Positions 26,403 through 35,466 of a stretch of 64,000 nucleotides of DNA are shown piece after piece. This stretch comes from Gammaproteobacteria bacterium UBA3067 (GTDB lineage Bacteria; Pseudomonadota; Gammaproteobacteria; Pseudomonadales; UBA3067), in assembly GCA_002366835.1 (NCBI GenBank), contig DFBZ01000161.1, forward strand, positions 1 to 64,000, written 5' to 3'. The notes below the pieces were generated by a model, which was not told where the DNA came from, searched no databases, and worked only from the letters and a program-made list of their open reading frames with translations. How positions within the stretch are numbered: the stretch's first letter is position 1; every line of letters begins with the position of its first letter. The translations under genes were made by a program, and so were the position numbers.

Positions 26403-27005
26403 CTAACTTGGTTTATCCCCATCAAGCAAATGGCCAAGCTTGCCTTGTTTGGTCTGCAAATAACCCTCATTGTGAGGGTTACGACCCGTCTGTAGAGCAA
26501 TGCGCTCTACCACTTCAATTCCGTGCGCTTCCAGGGCTTTTACTTTGCGTGGGTTGTTCGTCAGTAGGCGTACTTTTTTGATACCCAGGTGCTCGAGCAT
26601 GGTTTCACAAATGGCGTACTCACGAAGGTCGGCGCCAAAACCCAGTTGTTCGTTGGCCTCAACCGTATCCGCGCCTTTATCCTGCAGGGCATAAGCGCGA
26701 ATTTTGTTCATTAGCCCTATACCTCTGCCTTCCTGGCGCAAATAAAGCACCACGCCTCGGCCCTCTTTGGAAATAGCAGCAAGGGCTGCTTCAAGCTGTG
26801 GGCCGCAATCACAACGCTGACTAAACAGGGCATCACCGGTTAGGCATTCTGAGTGCACCCGGATCAATACGGGCTTACCATCAGCAACATCACCCATCGC
26901 CAAAGCAACATGCTCTTTTCCATTTACTGCTTCTTCAAAACCGTGGATGCTAAATTCACCCCACTGAGTGGGCAGTTTGGCCGTTGCGATAAAACGAATG
27001 GACAC
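26403..27005 (-). CDS. ribA: GTP cyclohydrolase II
   Basis: RibA opens GTP to the pyrimidine precursor that begins riboflavin synthesis. The 200-residue protein, a monofunctional form, has the zinc ligands in HSECLTGDALFSQRCDCG, LRQEGRGIGLMNKIRAY and LLTNNPRKVKAL. The start is GTG at 27005, with GGAG six bases upstream. It stands apart from other rib genes, as is common for ribA, and I see no FMN riboswitch upstream. Confidence 0.95.
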   Translation of the reverse strand: MSIRFIATAKLPTQWGEFSIHGFEEAVNGKEHVALAMGDVADGKPVLIRVHSECLTGDALFSQRCDCGPQLEAALAAISKEGRGVVLYLRQEGRGIGLMNKIRAYALQDKGADTVEANEQLGFGADLREYAICETMLEHLGIKKVRLLTNNPRKVKALEAHGIEVVERIALQTGRNPHNEGYLQTKQGKLGHLLDGDKPS

Positions 27006-27142
27006 TTAAAACTCCTACGCAAGGAACGTAAAATAAAAGGAGCTGAATTCTACACCATAACAATGATGATGTCCTTCGAGGGTAGACAGGAAGCTCTAGA
27101 GAGCAGATCAACTTTGAGTTTGGTGAAACCCAAACAGAGTCA

Positions 27143-27853
27143 CTAAAATTTCTGCAATAGGGTGATAACACCTTGGTTTTCGCTCATTTTAACGCGTGAA
27201 AGAAAGCTCATGCCCAGCAACACATGCACTGGAAAGCCCCCTTCTATTACAACAGCGGGCACCCGATGTTGCTCTATATCCCCCACTTTTACTTTATCCA
27301 GAGTCACTTGCCAGGCTTTCGCTTTACCTTGCGCAGTCACGACCATGCTAGGCTGGCCGACCCATTTGTAATCAATGCCTAGGCTTTTAGCGTGATAAGA
27401 GCTTAAGGCCATGGTATTTGCGCCGGTGTCTAAGAGGAAGTCGACGGAGCGGCCATTAATACTGCCCGCAGTAAGATATTGTCCGCGATCACTTAAGGAT
27501 ATACTGGCCTGAGCTTGGGTGCGCGCCTTGTAACCGCCGCTATAATCACGACCCATTGGGTAGCTTCGAATCTGACCTTGGTGCTCAATGGCAGCCTCTG
27601 CGCTGTTGACCGAGACCAAGCGCAGGCCACTGGCATTGGTTTCGCCTATTCTCAGGGTCTGCAATTGAGAGCCAAAACGTACCACCGCCTGATTTTTGAA
27701 TAAGCCCACCACAGATATTTCGCCCGCTCTTACGCTGTTTCCCGCAAAGAGCAAGGATAAAAAGAGCAATAAAAGAAAAAGAAAATAAAAACCGAAATGT
27801 GTTTTTGGGAGCACCCGCACAGCCTCACTAAAAAGAAAAACGACCCGACTCAA
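27143..27853 (-). CDS. retropepsin-like aspartic protease, membrane anchored
   Basis: The 236-residue protein has one N-terminal membrane segment (about 20-41, FYFLFLLLLFLSLLFAGNSV). Its C-terminal domain carries the clan AA signature LLDTGANTMALSS, with a single DTGA motif as in dimeric retropepsin-like enzymes (TIGR02281-type). The last part (VLLGMSFLSRVKMSENQG) matches the flap/dimer region. The active site would face the periplasm. The start is uncertain: TTG at 27853 or a GTG a few codons on. It lies 63 bp downstream of the phosphatase-kinase gene on the same strand. Substrate unknown. Confidence 0.75.
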   Translation of the reverse strand: MSRVVFLFSEAVRVLPKTHFGFYFLFLLLLFLSLLFAGNSVRAGEISVVGLFKNQAVVRFGSQLQTLRIGETNASGLRLVSVNSAEAAIEHQGQIRSYPMGRDYSGGYKARTQAQASISLSDRGQYLTAGSINGRSVDFLLDTGANTMALSSYHAKSLGIDYKWVGQPSMVVTAQGKAKAWQVTLDKVKVGDIEQHRVPAVVIEGGFPVHVLLGMSFLSRVKMSENQGVITLLQKF

Positions 27854-27916
27854 GGTGCTGACATCTGGCCGAGCATCCGCCCAAAAGGCGGCTCCTTTAA
27901 GTGTAGACTTTTTAAT

Positions 27917-29689
27917 CTATGAGCCGCCGCTCATAATGTATATCCATGTTAAAACCAGTAGCGCGGCCAGAGAAAGTGAAGTTAACTTCCAAAATAACAA
28001 TGGGTTACGCTCCAGAAGTGGAGCAGTACTCAGGGCAACAAAGGTAGCATTGGGCGTCTTTAAATCATAAATGAATTCTGACACATCGTTGTAACGCATT
28101 GCTGGGTTGAGATTGACTGCTTTCTGTAGCGCCGCATCCATCCATACCGGCACGAGTGGATTAAAGTAGTAGGCGGGCAAATAATTGAGCTTGTGAAAGT
28201 CACGCAGCTGAGTGCAATCATCATATTTTTCACCATAGGGCCTGCAGCCCGTTAGCATTTCATAAACAATTACGCCGAGGGAGAACAAATCTGAACGCGC
28301 ATCAGGCCGCTGCAGCGTATGATGCTCGGGAGCGGAATAGCTCGCGGTACCCAGAATTTTATCTCTCTGTATGGGGGCGGCGATTTCATCTATTCCTGCA
28401 GCGAAGCAGGAGCCAAAATCCACAACAATCGCCTTTTCGCCACCTTCAAGAATGATATTGCCGGGCTTTAAATCCTGATGCAGGGTGTCGCGACGATGAA
28501 AAGCGCGCAAGCCTCGCATTATCTGTTCGGCAATGTCCACCACCACTGGAATATCGGCATTTTTATTTTCTTCTATCCACTTTTCCAGTGTTGGGCCTTC
28601 TATATAATCCAGCACCCCATACAGAAAGTGACGCGGCCGATTGACATTAGCCGGCTTAAGAACATGTGGGTTATCAATGCGCTGGGCAACCCAGGACTCC
28701 AGAACAAATCGCTCAATATAGGCAAGGTCATCGACATAATTTACCGAAGGCGTTTTCATTACCAGGCGCTGCTGATTTTTATCCTCCAGGTCTTTTACCA
28801 GGTAGAGCTGACTGCGGTTACTGGCGTGAATTTGTTTTTCCACCAAGTAGCCATCCAGCTTTTGTCCGACTTCCAATGGAGGGGGGAAGGGTAGTTCGGT
28901 GAGCTTTTTGTAGGCTTGCACATCACCACTTTCGGGGAGGCGCTCCACATGCAATATCTGGCAGCTCAGATTGTCCTTACTGTTGTTGGCGAGAGCCAAG
29001 TGAATTAGCTCATCACATACACCTCGTTCACCTGAGCGATATCGACGCAAGGCTTCTGCCACTTCGCGACTTGAAACAAAATCGTGAATGCCATCGGTGC
29101 TGAGAAAAAAAACATCCCCCTCTTCTACATCCAGGTGGCGATAATCAATATCTACATTCAAGTCCATGCCCAGGGCACGAGACAGATAGCAAGTAGTGGC
29201 ATTCACCTGCACAGAATGATCCGTGGTCAGGGGCTCTAGGGTATTGCCACGCAAGCGCACTATGCGCGAGTCGCCCACGTGAAATATAAAAGCACTACGG
29301 GATTTAATGATGAGTGAAGAAAAGGTGCACACATAACCTTTTTGAATATTGGCGAAATGCTGCCCCTGACCATATAACCAGCGGTTTAACGAGGTCAGTA
29401 CCTTTTGACCCGCTGTTTTTACGCTCCAGGAATCAGGGCAACTGTAATAATCACTTAAAAAACCTTTCACCGCACACTCAGCCGCTTCCTTGCCTTTTTC
29501 TGCGGCGCTAACGCCATCGGCAATCACCGACGCAATCCCCTTAAAGGTCAAAGCTGAGTCTTCTGGCAAACGCAATCCAATACAGTCTTCATTCACCGCT
29601 TTTACGCCTGCTTCGGTACCTTGTTCTGCATGAATCAGGTATTGCGAATCCAGGTGCTGTACTTTATTCATATCACTGCATTCCATCAT
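27917..29689 (-). CDS. fused PP2C phosphatase and Ser/Thr protein kinase with C-terminal membrane helix
   Basis: Two opposed signalling activities are in one 590-residue protein. Residues about 20-250 are a PPM/PP2C phosphatase with the metal aspartates (VIADGVSAAEKG, HVGDSRIVRL, STDGIHDF, DNLSCQI). Residues about 280-545 are a Hanks-type kinase: LVMKTPS supplies the ATP lysine, HQDLKPGNIIL the catalytic loop with Q for the usual R, VDFGSC the metal aspartate and SAPEH the APE motif. A single membrane helix ends the protein (LSLAALLVLTWIYIM). Similar fusions occur in Pseudomonas. The substrates are unknown. ATGs at 29689, 29686 and 29671 are all possible starts. Confidence 0.85.
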   Translation of the reverse strand: MMECSDMNKVQHLDSQYLIHAEQGTEAGVKAVNEDCIGLRLPEDSALTFKGIASVIADGVSAAEKGKEAAECAVKGFLSDYYSCPDSWSVKTAGQKVLTSLNRWLYGQGQHFANIQKGYVCTFSSLIIKSRSAFIFHVGDSRIVRLRGNTLEPLTTDHSVQVNATTCYLSRALGMDLNVDIDYRHLDVEEGDVFFLSTDGIHDFVSSREVAEALRRYRSGERGVCDELIHLALANNSKDNLSCQILHVERLPESGDVQAYKKLTELPFPPPLEVGQKLDGYLVEKQIHASNRSQLYLVKDLEDKNQQRLVMKTPSVNYVDDLAYIERFVLESWVAQRIDNPHVLKPANVNRPRHFLYGVLDYIEGPTLEKWIEENKNADIPVVVDIAEQIMRGLRAFHRRDTLHQDLKPGNIILEGGEKAIVVDFGSCFAAGIDEIAAPIQRDKILGTASYSAPEHHTLQRPDARSDLFSLGVIVYEMLTGCRPYGEKYDDCTQLRDFHKLNYLPAYYFNPLVPVWMDAALQKAVNLNPAMRYNDVSEFIYDLKTPNATFVALSTAPLLERNPLLFWKLTSLSLAALLVLTWIYIMSGGS

Positions 29690-29855
29690 TACTTATCGTT
29701 TCATCTTATTATCGAGCGATCTCACCACATAGCGATTCGTCTTATTCTTATAACTACGCAGGATCCGAGCCATAAATGCCCCCTGCCAAAAGCCACCAAA
29801 AAGCGCTATAATGCCGCCCCCAATTGACCATCCAACGCAGCAAGAGGAAATTCTG

Positions 29856-30398
29856 GTGAGTTTGAATAGCGTGCCGCCTGGCAAAGATGTCCCTAACGAT
29901 ATTAATGTAATCATTGAGATCCCATCCCACAGCGACCCAATAAAGTACGAAGTTGATAAGGATTCCGGCGCTATTTTTGTCGATCGTTTCATGGGCACTG
30001 CCATGCACTACCCTTGCAACTACGGCTACGTTCCCGAAACACTTTCCGAAGATGGCGACCCCGTAGACGTTCTTGTGGTCACTCCGATTCCCCTCAACTG
30101 TGGCTCAGTTGTTCGCTGCCGCCCTGTGGGAATGCTGAAAATGACCGATGAGTCCGGTGTCGATGCGAAAATCATCGCCGTCCCCGTATCTAAGCTCACG
30201 CCGCTTTACGATAACATTGCCACTTATAATGATCTTCCCAGCACGCTCATCAATCAAATCTCTCACTTCTTTGAGCACTACAAAGACCTAGAAGCAGGCA
30301 AGTGGGTAAAAATTGACGGCTGGGTGGGCGCAGAAGAAGCCAAGCAGGAAATCCTTGATAGCATTCAGCGCTGCTTGGACGAAGAAAATAAAAAGTAA
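29856..30398 (+). CDS. ppa: inorganic pyrophosphatase (family I)
   Basis: Ppa hydrolyses pyrophosphate to phosphate and so pulls biosynthetic reactions forward. I chose the GTG at 29856, with GAGGAA upstream, giving 180 residues, close to E. coli Ppa (176). A longer frame from 29811 would add 15 unrelated residues. Visible signatures are IEIPSHSDPIKYE, MHYPCNYGYVPETLSEDGDP and VDVLVVTP, with the metal-binding aspartates. It is divergent from the phosphatase-kinase gene. Confidence 0.95.
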   Translation: MSLNSVPPGKDVPNDINVIIEIPSHSDPIKYEVDKDSGAIFVDRFMGTAMHYPCNYGYVPETLSEDGDPVDVLVVTPIPLNCGSVVRCRPVGMLKMTDESGVDAKIIAVPVSKLTPLYDNIATYNDLPSTLINQISHFFEHYKDLEAGKWVKIDGWVGAEEAKQEILDSIQRCLDEENKK

Positions 30399-30416
30399 GA
30401 ACCTAAGCAACTAATC

Positions 30417-30457
30417 CCACAAAAAAAGCCGACTTCATATGTCGGCTTTTTTTGTGG
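30417..30457. terminator. bidirectional rho-independent terminator
   Basis: CCAC-A7-GCCGAC pairs with GTCGGC-T7-GTGG around a 7-nt loop (about 30434-30440), ending both ppa (+) and the convergent DUF2333 gene (-). Confidence 0.95.
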
Positions 30458-30496
30458 AGGCCTTTTATGTATCTAAAAGCCTCAAGAACAATGTGC

Positions 30497-31531
30497 TTAA
30501 CCTTGCTGCATTAATGCTCTCAAGTCGATAATCGCTGCATTCGCTCTGGAAATATAGTTCGCCATAACCAAGGAATGATTAGCAAATAAACCAAAGCCGC
30601 CGCCATTCAAAATAACTGGGCTCATCACCATATCCTGAGTCGCCTCCAGCTCACGAATGATCTGATCAACACTGGCAACCGCATTCTTCTTTTCCAGTAT
30701 GTCATGGAAATCCACTTTTATTGCCTTCAGCAGCTGAGCAAGCGCCCAAGCAGTTCCTCGTGCCTCAAAAAACACATCATCAATTTCATACCAAGGCGTT
30801 TTGACCTTAAAAGTAGACGCGCCGGGAGTAGACTGGGTCAATGCCTCTTCGCCCTTAGCCCCACGATCAAGATTTTCTCTGGTGGCATATACGCTTGCAC
30901 TTAAACGCTGAGATGTACTTCCTAAACGGGTTTCCACATCCTGCAGCCAGTTACGCAAGTTATCAGCACGCGCATAAAATTGCGCGCTTGGCTTGTCGGT
31001 ATCCAGCAGACGTTTCTGATACTTCTTGATGGAATCCATCGCGAGGCGGTATTCATCTTCCGAAGCAGGAAACATATAATGGCTCATACCCAGGTGGTAA
31101 TAAGGCTCGGCTTTAGAAAGATCGACATCTTCAGTGGATTGAGACTGAGAGCGAGCAATATCCTTTCTCAGCGCACGACTCATATCCCTGATTTGAACCA
31201 ACACACCCTTTTCCCATGCTGGCATATTATCCAGGAGGGAAAACGGCGGCAGAATGTCATTCGACATAAAGCCGCCACGCTTGTGCAGTAGTACATTTGT
31301 CATCTCAACAACAGTTTGTGTTGTCGCGTAGCCCACCACATTTTTATCTTTGGGCACAGGAAACATGCGGGGCTCAATGCTCACATATATCGCAACACCA
31401 CTCATTACCAGGCCAAGAAGCAGCAACACTGCTATCAGCAGCATACCGCGAGCGGTGCTTTTCTTCTCATTGGAGGAGGGCCCGCGAACACCGGCCACCT
31501 GATCTTTTAACGCTTCACTTAACTCGGTCAT
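30497..31531 (-). CDS. DUF2333 family membrane protein
   Basis: The 344-residue protein has one membrane helix near residues 28-51 (MLLIAVLLLLGLVMSGVAIY) and a largely helical remainder (YHLGMSHYMFPASEDEYRLA, WYEIDDVFFEARGTAWALAQ) that should lie in the periplasm. It fits the DUF2333 family, for which I know no function. The start is ATG at 31531. It is convergent with ppa across a shared terminator and divergent from dsbD. Confidence 0.8.
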   Translation of the reverse strand: MTELSEALKDQVAGVRGPSSNEKKSTARGMLLIAVLLLLGLVMSGVAIYVSIEPRMFPVPKDKNVVGYATTQTVVEMTNVLLHKRGGFMSNDILPPFSLLDNMPAWEKGVLVQIRDMSRALRKDIARSQSQSTEDVDLSKAEPYYHLGMSHYMFPASEDEYRLAMDSIKKYQKRLLDTDKPSAQFYARADNLRNWLQDVETRLGSTSQRLSASVYATRENLDRGAKGEEALTQSTPGASTFKVKTPWYEIDDVFFEARGTAWALAQLLKAIKVDFHDILEKKNAVASVDQIIRELEATQDMVMSPVILNGGGFGLFANHSLVMANYISRANAAIIDLRALMQQG

Positions 31532-31852
31532 AGCTTACACACTTGGAATTATTTGGGATGTTCTGAATGCAGGAAGTGCCATACAATACTTTTTAGTAGC
31601 AGGAATTATTATGCGGCATGCACCGCTTGCTCAGCTGCAAAAGGATAGTACCACACAGTGGAATTTCATCCACCTTTTACACGCTAGCTAATGATACACC
31701 CTAATTGTGCGCCTGCTTGCGGACTGCACCAATCGCGTGCTCTATACTCTCCTTTTAGGCACCCCTCACAGGGAACTTCCATTATCGCTTCTACTCTAAC
31801 CCTACCTACCCAAGCAAGTCGGACTCAGGCCACTCAGGAAACCGTCAATATC
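31532..31852. other. 321-bp divergent region between DUF2333 and dsbD
   Basis: This carries the outward promoters of both genes. A TATACT at 31743-31748 could be the dsbD -10, but no clear -35 is seen. The dsbD frame stays open back to an ATG at 31691, but the extra 54 codons lack a plausible signal sequence and I treat them as untranslated. Confidence 0.4.
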
Positions 31853-33700
31853 ATGCCTCATTGCCCCCACCTTAAAGCTCTACGGCTGCTTCTTTTTACC
31901 CTGCTATTCGCTCCTTTGCTTTCTTTCGCCGGCGGCGCGGGCCTCATCACCCAGAACAGTGTTTTTTCCAATGAGCCTGAATATCTGGATGTTGATGAAG
32001 CCTTCATTCTCAATGTCTCTCGCAACCAAGAACAAGTTACAGTGAGCTGGATCGTCGCAAAAGGATATTATCTTTACCGTGAGCGATTTAGTTTTTCCAT
32101 TGAGCCAAGCAACACGGGAGTTTCGCTCTCTGAAATTACCTACCCTTATAAAGGAAAGATGAAAGATGACCCCGCCTTTGGCCTGGTGGAGGTTTACAAC
32201 AAGGATATCGAAGTCACCTTTTCGCTGCTTGGACAAAGCACAGGTAAGCTTGAGCTGGTAGTGGGCTACCAAGGCTGCGCGGACGCGGGCTTGTGTTACC
32301 CGCCACAGATTAGACGCTTCCCCCTTGCGCAGGCTGGCGACACAACACAAACACCCATTCCAAGCGCAGGCGCGCCCGCAAGCCCCTCCTCATCCGATAC
32401 AAAAAACGGCCTCGCGACACAACTTATGGAGGGCAACTTATTTTTCAGCTTGCTTACTCTATACCTGCTTGGCCTTGGGTTAGCGTTTACACCCTGCGTG
32501 CTGCCCATGGTGCCGATACTCTCAAGCATCATTGCGGGCCAGAATGAAACCTTAAGCGCCCGCAAGGGTTTTATCCTTTCTTCTACCTACGTATTAGCCA
32601 TGGCGCTGACCTACGCCGCTGCGGGGGTTTTGATTGGCTATTTTGGTGCCAAGGCCAACCTACAGATGTATTTACAGCAACCAGCCGTACTGGGTACCTT
32701 TGCCTTGGTCTTCGTGCTCTTATCCCTTTCCATGTTTGGCTTTTATGAAATTCAGCTACCGAGCTTTTTACGAGATAGACTCGACCGACTGAACCAAAAA
32801 CAAGCCGGTGGCAATTTGATCGGTGTCGCCATCATGGGAGCGCTGTCTGCCCTAGTGGTTTCACCCTGCGTTTCCGCACCGCTTATTGGCGTTTTAACCT
32901 ATATCAGCGCCACCGGAGACGCTTTTCTTGGGGGTGGCGCACTGTTCAGCCTCGCCATGGGCATGGGCACGCCGCTACTGGTCATCGGCGCTGGCGGCGG
33001 CAGCTTGATTCCCAAAGCGGGCGGCTGGATGGATGCGGTTAAAGCCGTATTTGGCGTATTGTTGCTTGCCGTTGCTATTTGGATGCTGGAGCGCGTGCTT
33101 CCCGGCCCACTTACCCTGGCGCTTTGGGCCGCCCTGCTGATCGTGTCCGCTGTTTATTTAAAAGCCTTAGATAGGGTTGAAACCGGCTGGCAAAAGCTAT
33201 GGAAAGGCTTGGGGCTTATTATGCTTATTTATGGCACCTTACTTCTCATCGGAGCGGTAAGCGGGCAGTCCGACCCATTGAAGCCACTTCAAGCTCGGCA
33301 AGTATCAACAAACTCTCCAGCTGAAAGCCACAGTACGCTATTTCAACCCATTAAAAACCTCGATGAGCTTAATGCCGCTCTTGCCAGCGCGAAACTTCAG
33401 GGCCGCAGTGTTATGCTCGATTTTTATGCTGACTGGTGTATTTCCTGCAAAATAATGGAGCGGCAAACATTCAGTGCCCCAGAAGTACAAGCAGTACTCG
33501 CCAATACACTACTGCTGCAAGCGGATATATCCGATCTCACCGACGAAGGGCAAGCCATGCTGGATCACTATGGACTTTTCGGCCTGCCAAGCATCTTATT
33601 CTGGTCACCCGCAGGTGAGGAGCAAAAAGAAGCGCGCGTCCAGGGGGAGATGCATGCAGAAGAGTTTGAGGCGCACCTGTTAGAAAAAGTTCAGCTTTAA
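31853..33700 (+). CDS. dsbD: thiol:disulfide interchange protein DsbD
   Basis: DsbD carries electrons from cytoplasmic thioredoxin across the inner membrane to periplasmic DsbC, DsbE and DsbG. The three parts are present: a signal peptide (LRLLLFTLLFAPLLSFA), the periplasmic N domain with the cysteine pair in GCADAGLCYPP, an eight-helix membrane domain with one cysteine each in TPCVLPMVP and VSPCVSAPL, and a C-terminal thioredoxin domain with DWCISCK. I chose the ATG at 31853 (615 residues) because it places the signal peptide at the N-terminus. The stop codon lies in the target duplication of a MITE-like element. Confidence 0.95.
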   Translation: MPHCPHLKALRLLLFTLLFAPLLSFAGGAGLITQNSVFSNEPEYLDVDEAFILNVSRNQEQVTVSWIVAKGYYLYRERFSFSIEPSNTGVSLSEITYPYKGKMKDDPAFGLVEVYNKDIEVTFSLLGQSTGKLELVVGYQGCADAGLCYPPQIRRFPLAQAGDTTQTPIPSAGAPASPSSSDTKNGLATQLMEGNLFFSLLTLYLLGLGLAFTPCVLPMVPILSSIIAGQNETLSARKGFILSSTYVLAMALTYAAAGVLIGYFGAKANLQMYLQQPAVLGTFALVFVLLSLSMFGFYEIQLPSFLRDRLDRLNQKQAGGNLIGVAIMGALSALVVSPCVSAPLIGVLTYISATGDAFLGGGALFSLAMGMGTPLLVIGAGGGSLIPKAGGWMDAVKAVFGVLLLAVAIWMLERVLPGPLTLALWAALLIVSAVYLKALDRVETGWQKLWKGLGLIMLIYGTLLLIGAVSGQSDPLKPLQARQVSTNSPAESHSTLFQPIKNLDELNAALASAKLQGRSVMLDFYADWCISCKIMERQTFSAPEVQAVLANTLLLQADISDLTDEGQAMLDHYGLFGLPSILFWSPAGEEQKEARVQGEMHAEEFEAHLLEKVQL

Positions 33701-33863
33701 CCTAGAAACCTCAGCTGGATGCGAAAAAGATGTGCAAGATATTGCCGTGCAAAGGAGATTTTCAAAATTCGTGTTCACCTTATTGGTGATGAGAACTTTT
33801 TAAAATTTTCTTGGTGCGGCAAGAGCTTGTGCAGGGTTTCGTACTCCAGTTGCGGTTTCTAGG
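33701..33863. mobile_element. palindromic MITE-like element (163 bp) after dsbD
   Basis: The two halves are imperfect inverted copies of each other over roughly 80 bp per arm, meeting at TTATT. The ends read CCTAGAAACCTCAGCTGGA at the left and, on the other strand at the right, CCTAGAAACCGCAACTGGA. TTTAA flanks both sides (33696-33700, 33864-33868); the left copy contains the dsbD stop TAA. No coding frame is credible. As RNA it would form one long hairpin and may end or stabilise the dsbD message. A matching solitary end lies at 41341. Confidence 0.75.
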
Positions 33864-33950
33864 TTTAAACCTTTCCCCCCAAGAGAGATATGACAGCGTG
33901 TCATCAAGTGGCTATAGTGATCGCAAATCGCTAAATAATAGAGACCAAAC

Positions 33951-34394
33951 ATGGCTTCCATTCTTGTACTTCATGGCCCCAACCTCAATTTATTAGGCAG
34001 CCGTGAGCCTGGGGTCTATGGCACAGACACCCTCAATGATATTAATAGCCAGCTTAACCAACTCGCCCAGGATAAAGGCCACCACCTGCAATCCTTGCAG
34101 AGTAATGCAGAGTACGAACTTATTGAGCGAATTCACGATGCACGGCATGAGGGGATCGACTACATCGTTATCAACCCTGCAGCGTTTACGCATACCAGCG
34201 TTGCTCTGCGCGATGCATTGCTCGCTGTGGATATTCCTTTTTACGAAGTCCACCTTTCTAATGTGTATGCCCGCGAGCCGTTTCGCCATCACTCCTATTT
34301 TTCTGACAAAGCCATTGCGGTGATATCCGGGCTAGGCGCTTTTGGCTATCAAGCCGCCCTGCTAGCCATCTTCGATACACATAAATCACACTAA
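33951..34394 (+). CDS. aroQ: type II 3-dehydroquinate dehydratase
   Basis: AroQ removes water from 3-dehydroquinate in the shikimate pathway. The 147-residue protein shows LHGPNLNLLGSREPGVYG with the catalytic tyrosine, the loop arginine nearby, INPAAFTHTSVALRDAL and the histidine region YEVHLSNVYAREPFRHHSY. In many gammaproteobacteria accB and accC follow aroQ; here prmA follows directly after 21 bp. Confidence 0.95.
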   Translation: MASILVLHGPNLNLLGSREPGVYGTDTLNDINSQLNQLAQDKGHHLQSLQSNAEYELIERIHDARHEGIDYIVINPAAFTHTSVALRDALLAVDIPFYEVHLSNVYAREPFRHHSYFSDKAIAVISGLGAFGYQAALLAIFDTHKSH

Positions 34395-34415
34395 GCTCAT
34401 TACAGGATAAAGAAT

Positions 34416-35303
34416 TTGCCCTGGTTACAAATCATATTTGAAGCAAGCACTGAACAAATCACTCAACTCGAAGATGCACTGCCAGAACTGGGAGCCGTCG
34501 CTGTCACGCTCGAAGACAACGCCGACCAACCACTTTACGAGCCCCCACTAGGAACCAGACCCCTGTGGCAAAATACACGCGTGATTGGGCTGTTCGAAAC
34601 CAGTGCCGACATGGATCTGGTACGCGAGCTGCTAAAACCTCAATTTAAAGATGGACTCCCCCCTTCTCGCGTAGAAATCCTTGAAGACCAGAACTGGGAA
34701 CAAGCGTGGATAGAGCGCTTTCAACCCATGCCCATGGGCAAGCGACTGTGGATCTGCCCAAGCTGGCGCGAACCCCCCGAGCCAGAAGCCGTGAATGTAC
34801 TGCTCGACCCAGGCTTAGCCTTCGGCACCGGTACCCACCCCACGACTGCCTTGTGCCTGAAATGGCTCGACGCAGCCGGCCTCGAAGGGAAAGTATTAAT
34901 TGATTATGGATGTGGCTCAGGAATACTGGCCATTGCCGCCTGTTTACTCGGCTGTGAAAAAGTATGGGCCGTAGACAATGACCCGCAAGCACTCATCGCC
35001 TGCAAGGACAACGCAGAAAAAAATGCCGTTGCGGATAAAATCCACATCGCAAGTCCCGAAGTTTTCACCCGGGACTTTATCGGCAAAGCAGATATTATCA
35101 CTGCTAACATCCTCGCTGGCCCACTGCAGCAGCTGGCACCCACACTGACGCGGTTGCTCTCTTTACAAGGACACCTAGTTCTTTCCGGCATCCTCCATGC
35201 CCAGCAAAATGCCGTGAAGCAAGCCTACGAAACACAAATAAGCTTCCAACCCAGCACGCAGTGTGAAGAATGGATTCGCCTGGATGGTCAGCGTTTTAAA
35301 TAA
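34416..35303 (+). CDS. prmA: ribosomal protein L11 methyltransferase
   Basis: PrmA trimethylates ribosomal protein L11. The 295-residue protein has the N-terminal substrate-recognition domain (WEQAWIERFQPMPMGKRLWI), the linker DPGLAFGTGTHPTT and the SAM-binding motif LIDYGCGSGILAIAA followed by AVDNDPQAL. The start is TTG at 34416, with AGGA nine bases upstream. The usual upstream neighbours accBC are missing and aroQ adjoins instead. Confidence 0.95.
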   Translation: MPWLQIIFEASTEQITQLEDALPELGAVAVTLEDNADQPLYEPPLGTRPLWQNTRVIGLFETSADMDLVRELLKPQFKDGLPPSRVEILEDQNWEQAWIERFQPMPMGKRLWICPSWREPPEPEAVNVLLDPGLAFGTGTHPTTALCLKWLDAAGLEGKVLIDYGCGSGILAIAACLLGCEKVWAVDNDPQALIACKDNAEKNAVADKIHIASPEVFTRDFIGKADIITANILAGPLQQLAPTLTRLLSLQGHLVLSGILHAQQNAVKQAYETQISFQPSTQCEEWIRLDGQRFK

Positions 35304-35466
35304 TGCCATAAACAATTAATTAACGATGAGAGCTTTCCAATCCGCCAACAGTGGGCTATTTTTTCTTATAACACGCAACAAAAGGGGCGCTCGTTCGTAG
35401 CCCTTGAGGCAGCACCATCGGATACCAAACGAAATTTCACTCTACACCCATTGACCAAAATACTAC

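Noticed and set aside
27006..27142. FMN riboswitch before ribA
   Set aside because: The 137-bp gap lacks the AGGGTTC-type conserved core; nothing beyond a ribosome site is visible.
31691..31852. 54-codon N-terminal extension of dsbD
   Set aside because: It would bury the signal peptide inside the protein; the ATG at 31853 gives a normal export signal.
33811..33996. 61-codon frame across the palindromic element into aroQ
   Set aside because: It is out of frame with aroQ and runs through repeat sequence without a ribosome site.
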